DNA from: Micromonospora peucetia
Lineage (GTDB): Bacteria; Actinomycetota; Actinomycetes; Mycobacteriales; Micromonosporaceae
Assembly: GCF_900091625.1 (NCBI RefSeq)
Contig: NZ_FMIC01000002.1
Span: 2,170,001 to 2,234,000, forward strand
Length of the DNA stretch: 64,000 nt
Direction of reading: 5' to 3'
This document shows, piece by piece, positions 7,821 through 16,046 of the stretch (its first letter is position 1; every line of letters starts with the position of its first letter). A program made the translations under genes and the position numbers. A model generated the notes under the pieces. It was not told where the DNA came from and ran no database searches. It saw only the letters and a program-made list of their open reading frames with translations.

Positions 7821-8705
7821 TCAGCGCAGGGCGAGCTGGCGGCCGAGCAGGCCGTGGCGGGCCCGCCGGCCGGCGGCGTCCAGCGGGGCGGGCTCGGCGA
7901 GCGCCTCGGCGTACCGCTTGGCGAAGTCGGCGACCGGCTGCTCCCAGTCGGCGGCCGGGACGGCGTCCGGCAGGTCCCACACCGGCACCAGCCGGCCGTG
8001 CGCCCGGAACATGCCCGCGAACCGGGTGTTCTCGCCGAGGACCAGCGTGCCGGCCACGCTCAGCCGGGCCAGCGCGTCCAGCGCGGCGTCCTCGTCGTCG
8101 GGCAGCACCCAGCGCACGTGGGCCTTCTCCGGCACCTGGCACCAGTAGGCGGCCCGGGCGGCGGCGAGCCGTACGGTCGGGTAGATCGCGGCGTTCGCCC
8201 GTTCCAGGGACGCCTGCACGTTCGGGTCGTCGCCGGCCCCCGGGTCGAGCCAGAACTCGAAACCGTCGTGCATGCTGATCTCCAGCGGGCCGTCGGCCAG
8301 GACGTCCTGCAACCGGGGGCCGGGGCCGGGCAGCGGCGGCACGGGCACCGGGCGGCCCGGCTCGGCCCGCAGCGCGCAGAGCAGCGCCTCGGCCAGGTCC
8401 CGGGAGACGTCGCCCGACTGGAGGTGACGCTGGAGCCCGATGAGGACCCGCCCGTCCGGCTTGGTCATGGCCGGGGTGGCCATCGGCAGCACGGTGGCGA
8501 GGGTGACCTGCCGGTCGCCGAACTCCTCGGCCAGGGCGGGGGCGAGCCGCAGCGGCGCGGAGGCGGCCGGCACCAGTTCCCGCAGGGCGATCCATTCCGG
8601 TTCGTCGGCCAGCCCCTCGAACGGTCGGGGCACGAAGATGTCCCGCACCTTCTCCCGCTTGGGGGTGGCTTCGGCGGCCCGTTGGCTCTTTCGACGCTTG
8701 CTCAC
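7821..8705 (-). CDS. DUF5926 family protein
   Basis: A 294-residue cytoplasmic protein of the actinobacterial DUF5926 family. It begins with the characteristic basic SKRRKSQR leader and the segment REKVRDIFVPRPFEGLADEP. The rest is an alpha/beta protein with several conserved Trp/Asp positions (FEFWLDPG, WCQVPEKAHVRWVLPDDED). The frame is open 30 codons further upstream but without homology-like character, so GTG 8705 is used. Function is unknown. It is encoded downstream of the sensor kinase gene on the same strand, with a gap of about 105 bases. Nothing suggests secretion or membrane insertion. Confidence 0.85.
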   Translation of the reverse strand: MSKRRKSQRAAEATPKREKVRDIFVPRPFEGLADEPEWIALRELVPAASAPLRLAPALAEEFGDRQVTLATVLPMATPAMTKPDGRVLIGLQRHLQSGDVSRDLAEALLCALRAEPGRPVPVPPLPGPGPRLQDVLADGPLEISMHDGFEFWLDPGAGDDPNVQASLERANAAIYPTVRLAAARAAYWCQVPEKAHVRWVLPDDEDAALDALARLSVAGTLVLGENTRFAGMFRAHGRLVPVWDLPDAVPAADWEQPVADFAKRYAEALAEPAPLDAAGRRARHGLLGRQLALR

Positions 8706-8810
8706 GGCGACACAGCCTAGAGGCCCCGGCCGCCCGGCGGGGGCAGGACCCGCCCTCGCGGTCGAGGCGGACCGGGAAGCCGGGCGGGTTGGCATCGGGG
8801 CGATGCGCGG

Positions 8811-10754
8811 TCAGCCGGCGACGGCCAGGTCCGGCCGGGTGACCTCCGCCGGGTCGAACTCGGCCCACACGCTCTGGCCCAGGCCGTCCCGCTCGACGCC
8901 CCACCGGTCGGCCAGCCCCGAGATGATGTGCAGCCCCCGGCCGTCGACGGCGTCGGTGTCGGCGACCCGGATCGCCGGGCCCGCGGCGGCGCCGCCGTCG
9001 GTCACCCGGAGCTGCACCTGCTGGCCGCCGGCCGAGTCGCGTAGCCGCCAGGCCACCCGGACCACTCCGCCGGGCAGCGGGTCGGCGTGCCGGACCGCGT
9101 TGCCGACCAGTTCGGCCAGGACCGCGACGAGATCGGCCAGGAGCGGCGGGGGTACGACGTCGGTCAGCTCGTCGGCGAGCCGTCGCCGCGCCAGCCGTGC
9201 TCCAGCGGCGTGGTGGGGAACCACCACACACCATGCCCGATCGGCAGCTCCCGTCGACACCTTCGCCCCTTCACGCCCCCATTGCCCGTCGCCGGTCATC
9301 CCGCGGGGCAGCCGCACCTCTGCGACCGTACCGCCACCGGCCCTCGGTCGTAGGGATACCCATCCTTTCTGCTGTTCAACGATCCGGCGGACGAGATAGA
9401 GGCCGAGTCCGGCGCCGGGATAGCGGCGACGGTCGCCCGACTCGCCCTGCCAGAACCGGTCGAAGGCCCGCTCCACGTGCTCCGGCCGGATGCCGATGCC
9501 CCGGTCGCCGACCTGGAAGGAGACCGTCGACCCGTTCGCCTCGGCGGTGATCTCGATGGGTGAGTCCGGCGCGGAGTACTTGCCGGCGTTCGTGCACAGC
9601 TCGGTGAGTATGGTGGCCAGGCTCAGCCGGTGGCCGAGCGCCTTGGGCAGGTCGGCGGGGATCCGGAGGACGAGCCGCTGCCGCAGCTCCGCCGGGAGGT
9701 CGGCCGCCGCCGTACGCAGTGCGTCGCCGAGGTCGTACGGGGCGGGGGGCTCGTCGCCCGGCCCCGCCTCGGTGGCGGAGGAGAGCAGCCGGTCCACCAG
9801 CCGGGCCAGCTCGTTGGCGCGCTGCCCGATCACCCGGGCGGCCTGCCGCCGATCGGTCTCGGTCAGCGACTCCCAGTGGTCGGTGAGGGTGTCCGCGTAG
9901 CCCTTGATCACGGTCACCGGCGTACGCAGTTCGTGGCTGGTCACCGCGACGAAGAGATCCCGGTCGTGGTCACGGCGCTGCTGGTCGGTGATGTCCCGGA
10001 AGGTGACCACCCGCAGGCCGCCCGGGCCGGGCAGCTCACCGGATGTGATCTTGAGCCAACGGCCGTCCGGCAACCGGTGGTCGTGCACCTGCCCGGGTGG
10101 GGGCAGCGGGAAGGGCAGCGGCCGGTTGAGCGCCTGGGCCGTCGAACGGCCGGTGACCTGGGCGGCGGCCGGGTTCCAGAGCCGGACGTGATCGTCCCGG
10201 TCGACCACGGCCAGGCCGTCCGCCAGCGCCGCCACCACCGGGCCGTCACCGTGCACGGGCAGCCCGGTCTGGTCGCCGTACATGTGGGCGATACAGGAGG
10301 CCACGTAGGCCACGACGGCGTGCTGCCCGACGTCCGGCGGGTCGTCGGAGTCGGGATAGAGCGCATGCATGCTGCCGACCGTCAGCCCACCGATCTCCGC
10401 GCGGGAGACCACCATCCGGAGCAGGCCCCGCTCGGCGAGCTCACCGGCGAGCCGGCCGGTGAGGCCGTCCGTTCTGACCTGGCGCACGCGGGCGCCGGAG
10501 AGCAGGCAGACGGTGGTGGGGTCGTCGGCCGGCACGGGGCGGCCGACAGCCCACTCGGCGGCGCCGGTCGCGGCGATCACCCGGCCGCCGGTCGGTGTGA
10601 ACTCGACGAATGCCGTGCCCGCCGCGCCGAGCGCCGATCGGGCCACCCGGAGCAGGTGGGTGAGCACCGGAAGGCCGGTGTCGCCAGAGTTGATCATTTC
10701 GATCACCGTGGTGTGGCCGGCGATGAGAGCGGAGAGGTCGGTGCGCTCCGGCAT
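8811..10754 (-). CDS. sensor histidine kinase fused to an RsbW-like ATPase domain
   Basis: A soluble 647-residue protein. Residues about 25-160 look like a GAF domain and about 170-260 a PAS domain (GLAVVDRDDHVRLWNPAA). HisKA follows with His274 (VAVTSHELRTPVTVIKGY), then HATPase_c with N-box Asn389, Asp417 (VGDRGIG) and GLGL (449-452). After this complete kinase, residues about 505-635 carry a second GHKL ATPase of the RsbW/anti-sigma type (ELVGNAVRH, Asn552; VTDGG, Asp586; GRGLHI). No transmembrane helix is visible. The double architecture suggests coupling of phosphorelay input to sigma-factor or anti-sigma control. ATG 10754 is chosen over an upstream in-frame start. No response regulator is adjacent. 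Confidence 0.88.
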   Translation of the reverse strand: MPERTDLSALIAGHTTVIEMINSGDTGLPVLTHLLRVARSALGAAGTAFVEFTPTGGRVIAATGAAEWAVGRPVPADDPTTVCLLSGARVRQVRTDGLTGRLAGELAERGLLRMVVSRAEIGGLTVGSMHALYPDSDDPPDVGQHAVVAYVASCIAHMYGDQTGLPVHGDGPVVAALADGLAVVDRDDHVRLWNPAAAQVTGRSTAQALNRPLPFPLPPPGQVHDHRLPDGRWLKITSGELPGPGGLRVVTFRDITDQQRRDHDRDLFVAVTSHELRTPVTVIKGYADTLTDHWESLTETDRRQAARVIGQRANELARLVDRLLSSATEAGPGDEPPAPYDLGDALRTAAADLPAELRQRLVLRIPADLPKALGHRLSLATILTELCTNAGKYSAPDSPIEITAEANGSTVSFQVGDRGIGIRPEHVERAFDRFWQGESGDRRRYPGAGLGLYLVRRIVEQQKGWVSLRPRAGGGTVAEVRLPRGMTGDGQWGREGAKVSTGAADRAWCVVVPHHAAGARLARRRLADELTDVVPPPLLADLVAVLAELVGNAVRHADPLPGGVVRVAWRLRDSAGGQQVQLRVTDGGAAAGPAIRVADTDAVDGRGLHIISGLADRWGVERDGLGQSVWAEFDPAEVTRPDLAVAG

Positions 10755-10798
10755 GCTCCGAGTGTGCCCCGCCGGCCGGTTTCGGGACACCCCTGCCC

Positions 10799-10870
10799 GA
10801 CCGGGTCCGGGTCGCAGGCTGGTGCCGTCTCCGCGACCGGGTCCGGGTCGCAGGCTGGTGCCGTCTCCGC
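10799..10870. repeat. perfect 36-base tandem duplication
   Basis: Two identical 36-base units (10799-10834 and 10835-10870) followed by the first 6 bases of a third, in the gap upstream of the kinase gene. The absence of mismatches implies a recent duplication. It lies in the presumed 5' region of the kinase gene and so could change promoter spacing. Confidence 0.9.
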
Positions 10871-10905
10871 GACCGGCCTCCGGGCGTCGGTCGACGTGAC
10901 CCTGG

Positions 10906-11697
10906 TCACCGGCCCAGGCGGGCCAGCGCGTGCGCCGGCCGGTCGGTGATGATGCCGTCCACCCCGGCGGCCAGGACGAGGTCCAGGTCGGCCGGCTTGT
11001 TGACGGTCCACACGTAGACCTGGTTGCCCGCCGCCCGCAGCGCGGTCACCAGCTGCGGACGGTTCCGCACCAGGGCGACGCCGGGCCCGGCGATCGGGGT
11101 GCCGAACGGCAGCCGGCCCCGCGGCAGCCAGCGCGGCAGCACGTCCAGCAGCAGCACCGTGGGCAGCGCGGGGGCCAGCTCCCGGATCCGGCGTACGGCC
11201 AGCGGGGAGAACGACATGACGGTGACCCGTACCGGATCGTCCGGTTCCGGTTCGGCCAGGCCGTACCGGCGCAGCAGCGCGACCAGCCGGCGTTCGACGT
11301 TCCCGCCGTGGCGGGAGGGGTGCTTGGTCTCCACCAGCAGCCGCACCGGCCGGCCGGCGGCCAGCACCGCGTCCAGCAGCCGCTCCAGGGTGAGCAGCCG
11401 GGTGTGCGACTCGTCCAGGACCTCGGTCCCGTCGGCGGGTACGCAGCCGGGGTGCCAGGAGCCGAAGTCCAGCGCTTCCAGCTCCGCGAGAGTGCGCGTG
11501 CTGACCAGGCCGTTGCCGTTGCTGGTCCGGTCGAGCCGGCGGTCGTGCACGCAGACCAGGTGCCCGTCCCGGGTCAGCCGGACGTCGCACTCCAGCCCGT
11601 CCGCGCCCTCGTCGAGGGCCCGCAGGTAGGCCGCGAGGGTGTGTTCGGGCAGGTCGTGGGAGGAGCCTCGGTGCGCGAAGACCAGGGGGTCGCCCAT
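10906..11697 (-). CDS. glycerophosphodiester phosphodiesterase
   Basis: A 263-residue GDPD-family TIM-barrel enzyme. It releases glycerol-3-phosphate from deacylated phospholipids. The conserved His-Arg near the start (FAHRGSSHDLPEHT), the acidic pair in GLECDVRLTRDG and the second histidine in LVCVHDRRLDRTS are all in place. The C-terminal VYVWTVNKPADLDLVLAAGVDGIITDRP strand-loop is typical of the family. No signal peptide is present, so it is cytoplasmic, UgpQ-like rather than periplasmic GlpQ-like. It is transcribed 10 bases after the rhodanese gene and is probably in the same unit. Confidence 0.93.
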   Translation of the reverse strand: MGDPLVFAHRGSSHDLPEHTLAAYLRALDEGADGLECDVRLTRDGHLVCVHDRRLDRTSNGNGLVSTRTLAELEALDFGSWHPGCVPADGTEVLDESHTRLLTLERLLDAVLAAGRPVRLLVETKHPSRHGGNVERRLVALLRRYGLAEPEPDDPVRVTVMSFSPLAVRRIRELAPALPTVLLLDVLPRWLPRGRLPFGTPIAGPGVALVRNRPQLVTALRAAGNQVYVWTVNKPADLDLVLAAGVDGIITDRPAHALARLGR

Positions 11698-11707
11698 CGC
11701 ATCCGTC

Positions 11708-12043
11708 CTAGAGGACCCGGCCGGGCTGTCCGTCCTCGCCGACCACCGGTCGCCCGGTGGCGGCCCACTCGCCCATCCCGCCCTCGACGTTGCGCACCTG
11801 GTCCCAGCCGTTGCGCATCAGATAGGTGACGACCTGTGCGGAGCGCCCGCCGGAGCGGCAGATGACGGCGACGTCGCGGTCGGCCGGCACCTCGGCGATC
11901 CGGGCCGGCAGTTCCATCATCGGCAGGTGGTGCGCGCCGGGGGCGTGGCCGGCGTTCCACTCGTCGTCCTCTCGGACGTCGAGCAGGTACGCGTCGTCGG
12001 CGATCTCGGGCACGGTCACGGTGGGAACCTGGGATCCGAACAC
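11708..12043 (-). CDS. rhodanese-like domain protein
   Basis: A 111-residue single-domain rhodanese, a sulfur-transfer or persulfide-carrying fold. It contains the active-site loop CRSGGRSAQ with Cys62 and the entry motif LLDVREDDEWNAGHAPGAHHLP. The six-residue loop matches the sulfurtransferase rather than the phosphatase-like subgroup. It begins with GTG 12043 and is followed by the glycerophosphodiesterase gene after 10 bases. The physiological acceptor is not indicated by its neighbours. Confidence 0.92.
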   Translation of the reverse strand: MFGSQVPTVTVPEIADDAYLLDVREDDEWNAGHAPGAHHLPMMELPARIAEVPADRDVAVICRSGGRSAQVVTYLMRNGWDQVRNVEGGMGEWAATGRPVVGEDGQPGRVL

Positions 12044-12096
12044 GGACCAAGCCTAGATGCTCGCCCGGGCGGCCGGTGGCGGGCCGGGCCCCGGCG

Positions 12097-13134
12097 TCAC
12101 AGCCGGGTGACCCAGCGGGGGTTGGCCCGCGCCCAGTCCGGCAGGCGGGTGCCGCGTACCGCCTCGAACAGGCCGTTCCCGGCGTTGTCGAGGACCACGT
12201 ACGACACCTGGTCGATGGTCTGGGGGTGGGAGGGCACCTGCACGCCGCGCAGCGCGTCGGCCGGCAGGTCGCGCAGCGCGAGGACCAGGTCCTCCAGCGG
12301 TACGCCGTTGGTGTCCACGGTCAGCGAGCCGCCGACGGCGCGGATCACCTGGTCCAGTTTGACCGGGTTGGTCCGCAGCGACGTCTCGCTGGTGCGTTCC
12401 AGCACGGCCCGGAGCAGTTGCTGCTGGTGGGTTTGCCGGTCGTAGTCGCCGCCCGGCAGGTCGTAGCGCTGGCGGACGTAGTCCAGCGCCTGGCCGCCGT
12501 CCATCTGCTGGCAGCCGACAGGGAAGACCCGGTCGGTGTGGATCGAGCGGACCTCGGTGTCGACGCACATGCGTACCCCGCCGAGCAGGTCGATGACCTT
12601 GCGGAAGCCGGAGAAGTCGATCAGGGCCGCGCCGTCGAAGCGGATGCCGGTCAACCGGGACAGGGTGGCCGAGAGCAGTCGGGTGCCCGGCTGGCCGCCG
12701 CCGCCGTGCTCGTACGCCGCGTTGATCTTGTCCTGGCCGCCGCCGTAGCCGTTGCCGGCGGGGATGGCGACGAGCAGGTCCCGGGGTACGGAGACCAGGT
12801 ACGCCTCGCGCCCGCCGGCGGGGACGTGCACGATGAGGATGGTGTCCGACCGCCGGTCGGCCGCGCTGCCGCTCTGCCACCGGTCGGTCCCCACCAGCAG
12901 GTAGTTGAGCGGCCCGTCGGGGTCGGTGCGCTTCTGGCGGGCGGTGGGGTCGAGCAGTTGCTCGCGGACGACGGTGCGCTCGTACCGGTTGCTCAGCACC
13001 TCCAGGCCGACCACGGCGAGCCCGGCCAGCAGGACCAGGGTCAGGCCGAGGCCGAGCAGCAGCCGGGGCCAGCGGACGCGGCGTGGCCGGGCGGTCCGGG
13101 CGTCGGCCCCGGACCGGCCCCGACCGTCGTCCAC
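12097..13134 (-). CDS. LCP (LytR-CpsA-Psr) family protein
   Basis: A 345-residue membrane-anchored LCP protein: short basic N-terminus, one membrane helix (about 25-45) and an extracytoplasmic LCP domain (about 75-240). The domain shows the usual arginine/aspartate pocket (NYLLVGTDRW, RRSDTILIVHV, VSVPRDLLV, DGGQALDYVRQR). Family members transfer polyprenyl-phosphate-linked glycans such as teichoic acid or arabinogalactan to peptidoglycan. It is the last of three tandem LCP genes on this strand. GTG 13134 is the most upstream start. A Cys pair (MCVDTE and VGCQQM) may form a disulfide outside the cell. Confidence 0.92.
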   Translation of the reverse strand: MDDGRGRSGADARTARPRRVRWPRLLLGLGLTLVLLAGLAVVGLEVLSNRYERTVVREQLLDPTARQKRTDPDGPLNYLLVGTDRWQSGSAADRRSDTILIVHVPAGGREAYLVSVPRDLLVAIPAGNGYGGGQDKINAAYEHGGGGQPGTRLLSATLSRLTGIRFDGAALIDFSGFRKVIDLLGGVRMCVDTEVRSIHTDRVFPVGCQQMDGGQALDYVRQRYDLPGGDYDRQTHQQQLLRAVLERTSETSLRTNPVKLDQVIRAVGGSLTVDTNGVPLEDLVLALRDLPADALRGVQVPSHPQTIDQVSYVVLDNAGNGLFEAVRGTRLPDWARANPRWVTRL

Positions 13135-13289
13135 CGATCTGGACGTGACGCCTCCCCACGACCCGTACGTGAATCCTTCTCACGTCAGGCTACGAGTTGG
13201 CCCAGCGACCGGGGCGGCTTCGCCGGAATCGCCCGGCCGCCGCGCCGACTCCGCCTCGCCAGGCCGAGCCGGCCCGGCGAGACCAAGTG

Positions 13290-14501
13290 TTACTCCCGGC
13301 TGGAAACCACCTCGGGGTTGGCGAAGACGAACTCGGCCAGCTTGTCCTGTTTCACCGCGCGGAACATGTCCAGGGTCTGCGAACTCAGCGTCTCCCGGGT
13401 GCCGTCGCTGTGGAAGGTGCCGCCATTCGTCTTCAGCATCACCAGGTCGTTGCCGGTCACCCCGCGCATGGTGAAGACGAAGTCGGCGACGGGCACGCCG
13501 CCGGTGTCCAGGGTGAACGCCTCGCCGGCCGCGTCCATCACCTTGTTCATCTTGAGCGGGTTGGTCAGCGTCCCGTCCTGGGTGGCCTTCTTCGCCATCG
13601 CCTTGATGAGCTGCTGCTGGTTCTGCTGCCGGTCGTAGTCGCCGTTCTTGAGGCTCTTGCGCTGCCGGGAGTAGTCCAGCGCCGCCCAGCCCTCCATCTC
13701 GCGGCAGCCCTTCTTGTGCACCACGGGCGTTCTCTGCTTGCCGGTCTTCTTCGCGTCCGCGTTCCACATCGGCTTGCCGTCGACGTACGACATGTGCATC
13801 GACTCGACGTCCTGCTTTACGCAGATGCGCACCGAGCCGAGGGTGTCGATGACTCTCTTGAAGCCACCGAAGTTGATGATCGCGGCGCCGTCGAAGCTGA
13901 TCCCGGTCATCTTCTTGATCGTCTGGGCCATCGACTGGGCGCCGCCCTCCCAGCCGCCGCCGTTGCGGGCGCCGACCTGGAACGCTGCGTTGATCTTGTC
14001 GGTGCCGCCCTCCCAGCCGGTCTTCTTGAAGGCCGGGATGTGCGCCTCGGTGTCCCGGGGGATCGAGATCAGGTACGCCTGGTCATGCGTCGCCGGGATG
14101 TGCAGCACGATGATGCTGTCCGCGCGGATGTCGTCAGGCGAGGACTTCTCGCGGGCGTCCACACCGAGCAGCAGCATGTCGATCGGGCCGTCCAGGCTGT
14201 TGCCGCCCTCGGCGTCCGACTTGCCCGCGTCACCGAGCAGGTTGCGCTGGGCGATGTTGCCGGTGGCCTGGTCGATCAGCACCTTGCTGCCGACGACGGC
14301 GGCGCCACTGGTCACCATCAGCACGGCACCGAGGATCAGGGTGATCCGGGCCCAGAGGGGGTCCTTGCGCCGAGACCGCTTCTTCGCGGACTTACCGGAC
14401 TTTCCGCCCTTCACCGGCTGCTTGGGGATGCTCGTGGAGGCCCGGACCGGGCCGCGGGGGGACTCGGCCGCCGGAGGGCGACGGCTGGTCTGGACCGGCA
14501 T
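13290..14501 (-). CDS. LCP (LytR-CpsA-Psr) family protein
   Basis: A second LCP protein of 403 residues. The cytoplasmic N-terminus is strongly basic (GGKSGKSAKKRSRRKD), followed by one membrane helix (about 52-72) and the LCP domain with MLLLGVDAREK, RADSIIVLHIPA, SIPRDTEAHIP and ALDYSRQRKS. An insert (residues about 225-255, rich in Lys) precedes the WAALDYSRQR motif. The frame extends 8 codons upstream to ATG 14525, but GGAG lies 5 bases before ATG 14501, which I prefer. An imperfect hairpin separates it from the LCP gene upstream, so it may have its own transcript. Confidence 0.92.
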   Translation of the reverse strand: MPVQTSRRPPAAESPRGPVRASTSIPKQPVKGGKSGKSAKKRSRRKDPLWARITLILGAVLMVTSGAAVVGSKVLIDQATGNIAQRNLLGDAGKSDAEGGNSLDGPIDMLLLGVDAREKSSPDDIRADSIIVLHIPATHDQAYLISIPRDTEAHIPAFKKTGWEGGTDKINAAFQVGARNGGGWEGGAQSMAQTIKKMTGISFDGAAIINFGGFKRVIDTLGSVRICVKQDVESMHMSYVDGKPMWNADAKKTGKQRTPVVHKKGCREMEGWAALDYSRQRKSLKNGDYDRQQNQQQLIKAMAKKATQDGTLTNPLKMNKVMDAAGEAFTLDTGGVPVADFVFTMRGVTGNDLVMLKTNGGTFHSDGTRETLSSQTLDMFRAVKQDKLAEFVFANPEVVSSRE

Positions 14502-14666
14502 GCGTGCTCCAGCTCGCGTTTTCATGGGGGCGGGATCACTTTACGGACGCATTCCCGTCCTGGCGAGGTCGTCCGGCCGCCAAATGCGGTTCGTCCGGCC
14601 GTCACCCAGGGAAACTGACCGAACGGCCAAATCGATGCGGCCGGTCGGCGGTTGGCTCACAGGAAG

Positions 14667-14723
14667 CGGCCGGCCGACCCTCCGAACCGTGACGACGTCT
14701 GTCGATCACGAGAGGGCCGGCCG
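14667..14723 (-). terminator. imperfect hairpin between two LCP genes
   Basis: CGGCCGGCC plus CCCTC on the left pairs with GAGGGCCGGCCG on the right, with a 2-base bulge and a loop of about 29 bases. It lies just after the stop of the 14734-15969 LCP gene. The long loop and lack of a T-run make it a moderate terminator candidate. Confidence 0.4.
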
Positions 14724-14733
14724 GCGGGGCGGG

Positions 14734-15969
14734 TCAGTTTCCGGTGCCGTCCTTCTTCTGGTTGGCCGCGACCCAGGCGGTCATGGTGTCGGCCGACATC
14801 GCCTTGTACATGGTCAGCGCCTTCTCCTTGTCCGACACCACCACCGACTCGCCGTTGATGGTCTGGCTGCCGACGTGCGGGCTGGTCACGAAGGTGAGGT
14901 TCTCGCCGCGCAGGTTGCGGAACTGGACCCCCATGTCGACCAGCGAGAAACTCTTGTCGACGGTGACCGCGGCGGTGACCGACTTGAGGAAGTCGTTCAA
15001 CTTCTTCGGATTGGTCAGCGTGCCCGTGCTCGCTGCCTTGTCCATCAGGGCGCGGAGGAACTCCTGCTGGTGCCGCATCCGGGCGAAGTCACCGTCCGGG
15101 AACTGCTTGCGCTGCCGGATCCAGTCCAGCGCCTCGGCGCCGTCCATGTGGTTGGTGCCCTTGGTGAACGTGCGGTACGGCTTGTGGATCGAGGTGACGG
15201 TCCGCTCGACCTTCAGGTCGACGCCGCCGAGGGCGTCGGTGACCTGCTTGAAGCCGGCGAAGTCGATCGCCATCACGTGGTCGAGCCGTACGTCGGTGAA
15301 GCACTCCACCGTCCGGACGGCCAGCGGTAGCCCGCCGAAGGCGAAGGCCGCGTTGATTTTCCCCCGTTGCCCGGAGCCGCAGTCGGCGTTGGCGGCCTCC
15401 GGGATCGGCACGTAGAGGTCGCGGGGGATGGAGACCAGGTAGGCCCGCTGGTGGTCGGACGGAATGTGCATCACGATGATCGTGTCGGCCCGCCACTTGC
15501 TGGACTTGTCGACCGGGGCGTCCGGGTCCCGGGAGTCGCTGCCGACCAGCAGGATGTTCAGCGCGCCGTCCACCGCCTTGGCCGGGCGGCCCCCGGTGAT
15601 CTCCGAGAACGGGTCGGTGCGGGCCAGGTCCTCGTTGAGGCCGCGGGCGTAGAACCAGGCGCCCGCCCCGCCGAGCAGTGCGAGCACCAGCACGGCTACA
15701 CCGGCCACCAGGGCGATCCGGCCCCACCGGGGGCGTACGCCGCGCCTGCCCGGCCGGTCCGGTCCGCCCGGGCCTCCCGGCCCCCTGGGGCCGCCGGGCC
15801 CGGTGGGGCCACCCGGGCCGCCGGCCCGTGGCTCGTCCGGTGACGGGGACCAGTGGGCCTCGGCCGGCCGGGTACGGCCGGAGTCCCGGCCGGGGCCGGG
15901 CACCGAGGCACGCCCGGCGCTGCGGTGCAGGTGCGGGAGGGGAACTCCGGCGGGCATGGTCGCTGACAT
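14734..15969 (-). CDS. LCP family protein with collagen-like Gly-Pro segment
   Basis: A third LCP protein, 411 residues. Residues about 48-75 are a collagen-like Gly-Pro-Gly run on the cytoplasmic side, followed by one membrane helix (about 86-108). The LCP domain follows (NILLVGSDSRDP, WRADTIIVMHIPS, VSIPRDLYVPIP, EALDWIRQRKQFPDGDFARMRHQQ). The C-terminus ends in a Lys-rich tail. Low-complexity Gly/Pro/Arg N-termini are common in actinobacterial LCP proteins. As the most upstream of the three LCP genes it may begin the operon. The three proteins share the fold but are clearly diverged paralogues, not recent copies. Confidence 0.92.
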   Translation of the reverse strand: MSATMPAGVPLPHLHRSAGRASVPGPGRDSGRTRPAEAHWSPSPDEPRAGGPGGPTGPGGPRGPGGPGGPDRPGRRGVRPRWGRIALVAGVAVLVLALLGGAGAWFYARGLNEDLARTDPFSEITGGRPAKAVDGALNILLVGSDSRDPDAPVDKSSKWRADTIIVMHIPSDHQRAYLVSIPRDLYVPIPEAANADCGSGQRGKINAAFAFGGLPLAVRTVECFTDVRLDHVMAIDFAGFKQVTDALGGVDLKVERTVTSIHKPYRTFTKGTNHMDGAEALDWIRQRKQFPDGDFARMRHQQEFLRALMDKAASTGTLTNPKKLNDFLKSVTAAVTVDKSFSLVDMGVQFRNLRGENLTFVTSPHVGSQTINGESVVVSDKEKALTMYKAMSADTMTAWVAANQKKDGTGN

Positions 15970-16046
15970 GTAACTCAGGGTACGTACGTGCGGCCACCAC
16001 CGCCCTCAAGCGCCGCCGACGTCTGCGGCGGCGGACGGGGGGTGGG

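Noticed and set aside
6607..9234. 875-codon minus-strand open frame opposite arcA
   Set aside because: It is antisense to arcA and the DUF5926 gene, reads as Arg/Gly/Pro-rich low complexity and has no recognisable domain; long antisense frames are expected at this GC content.
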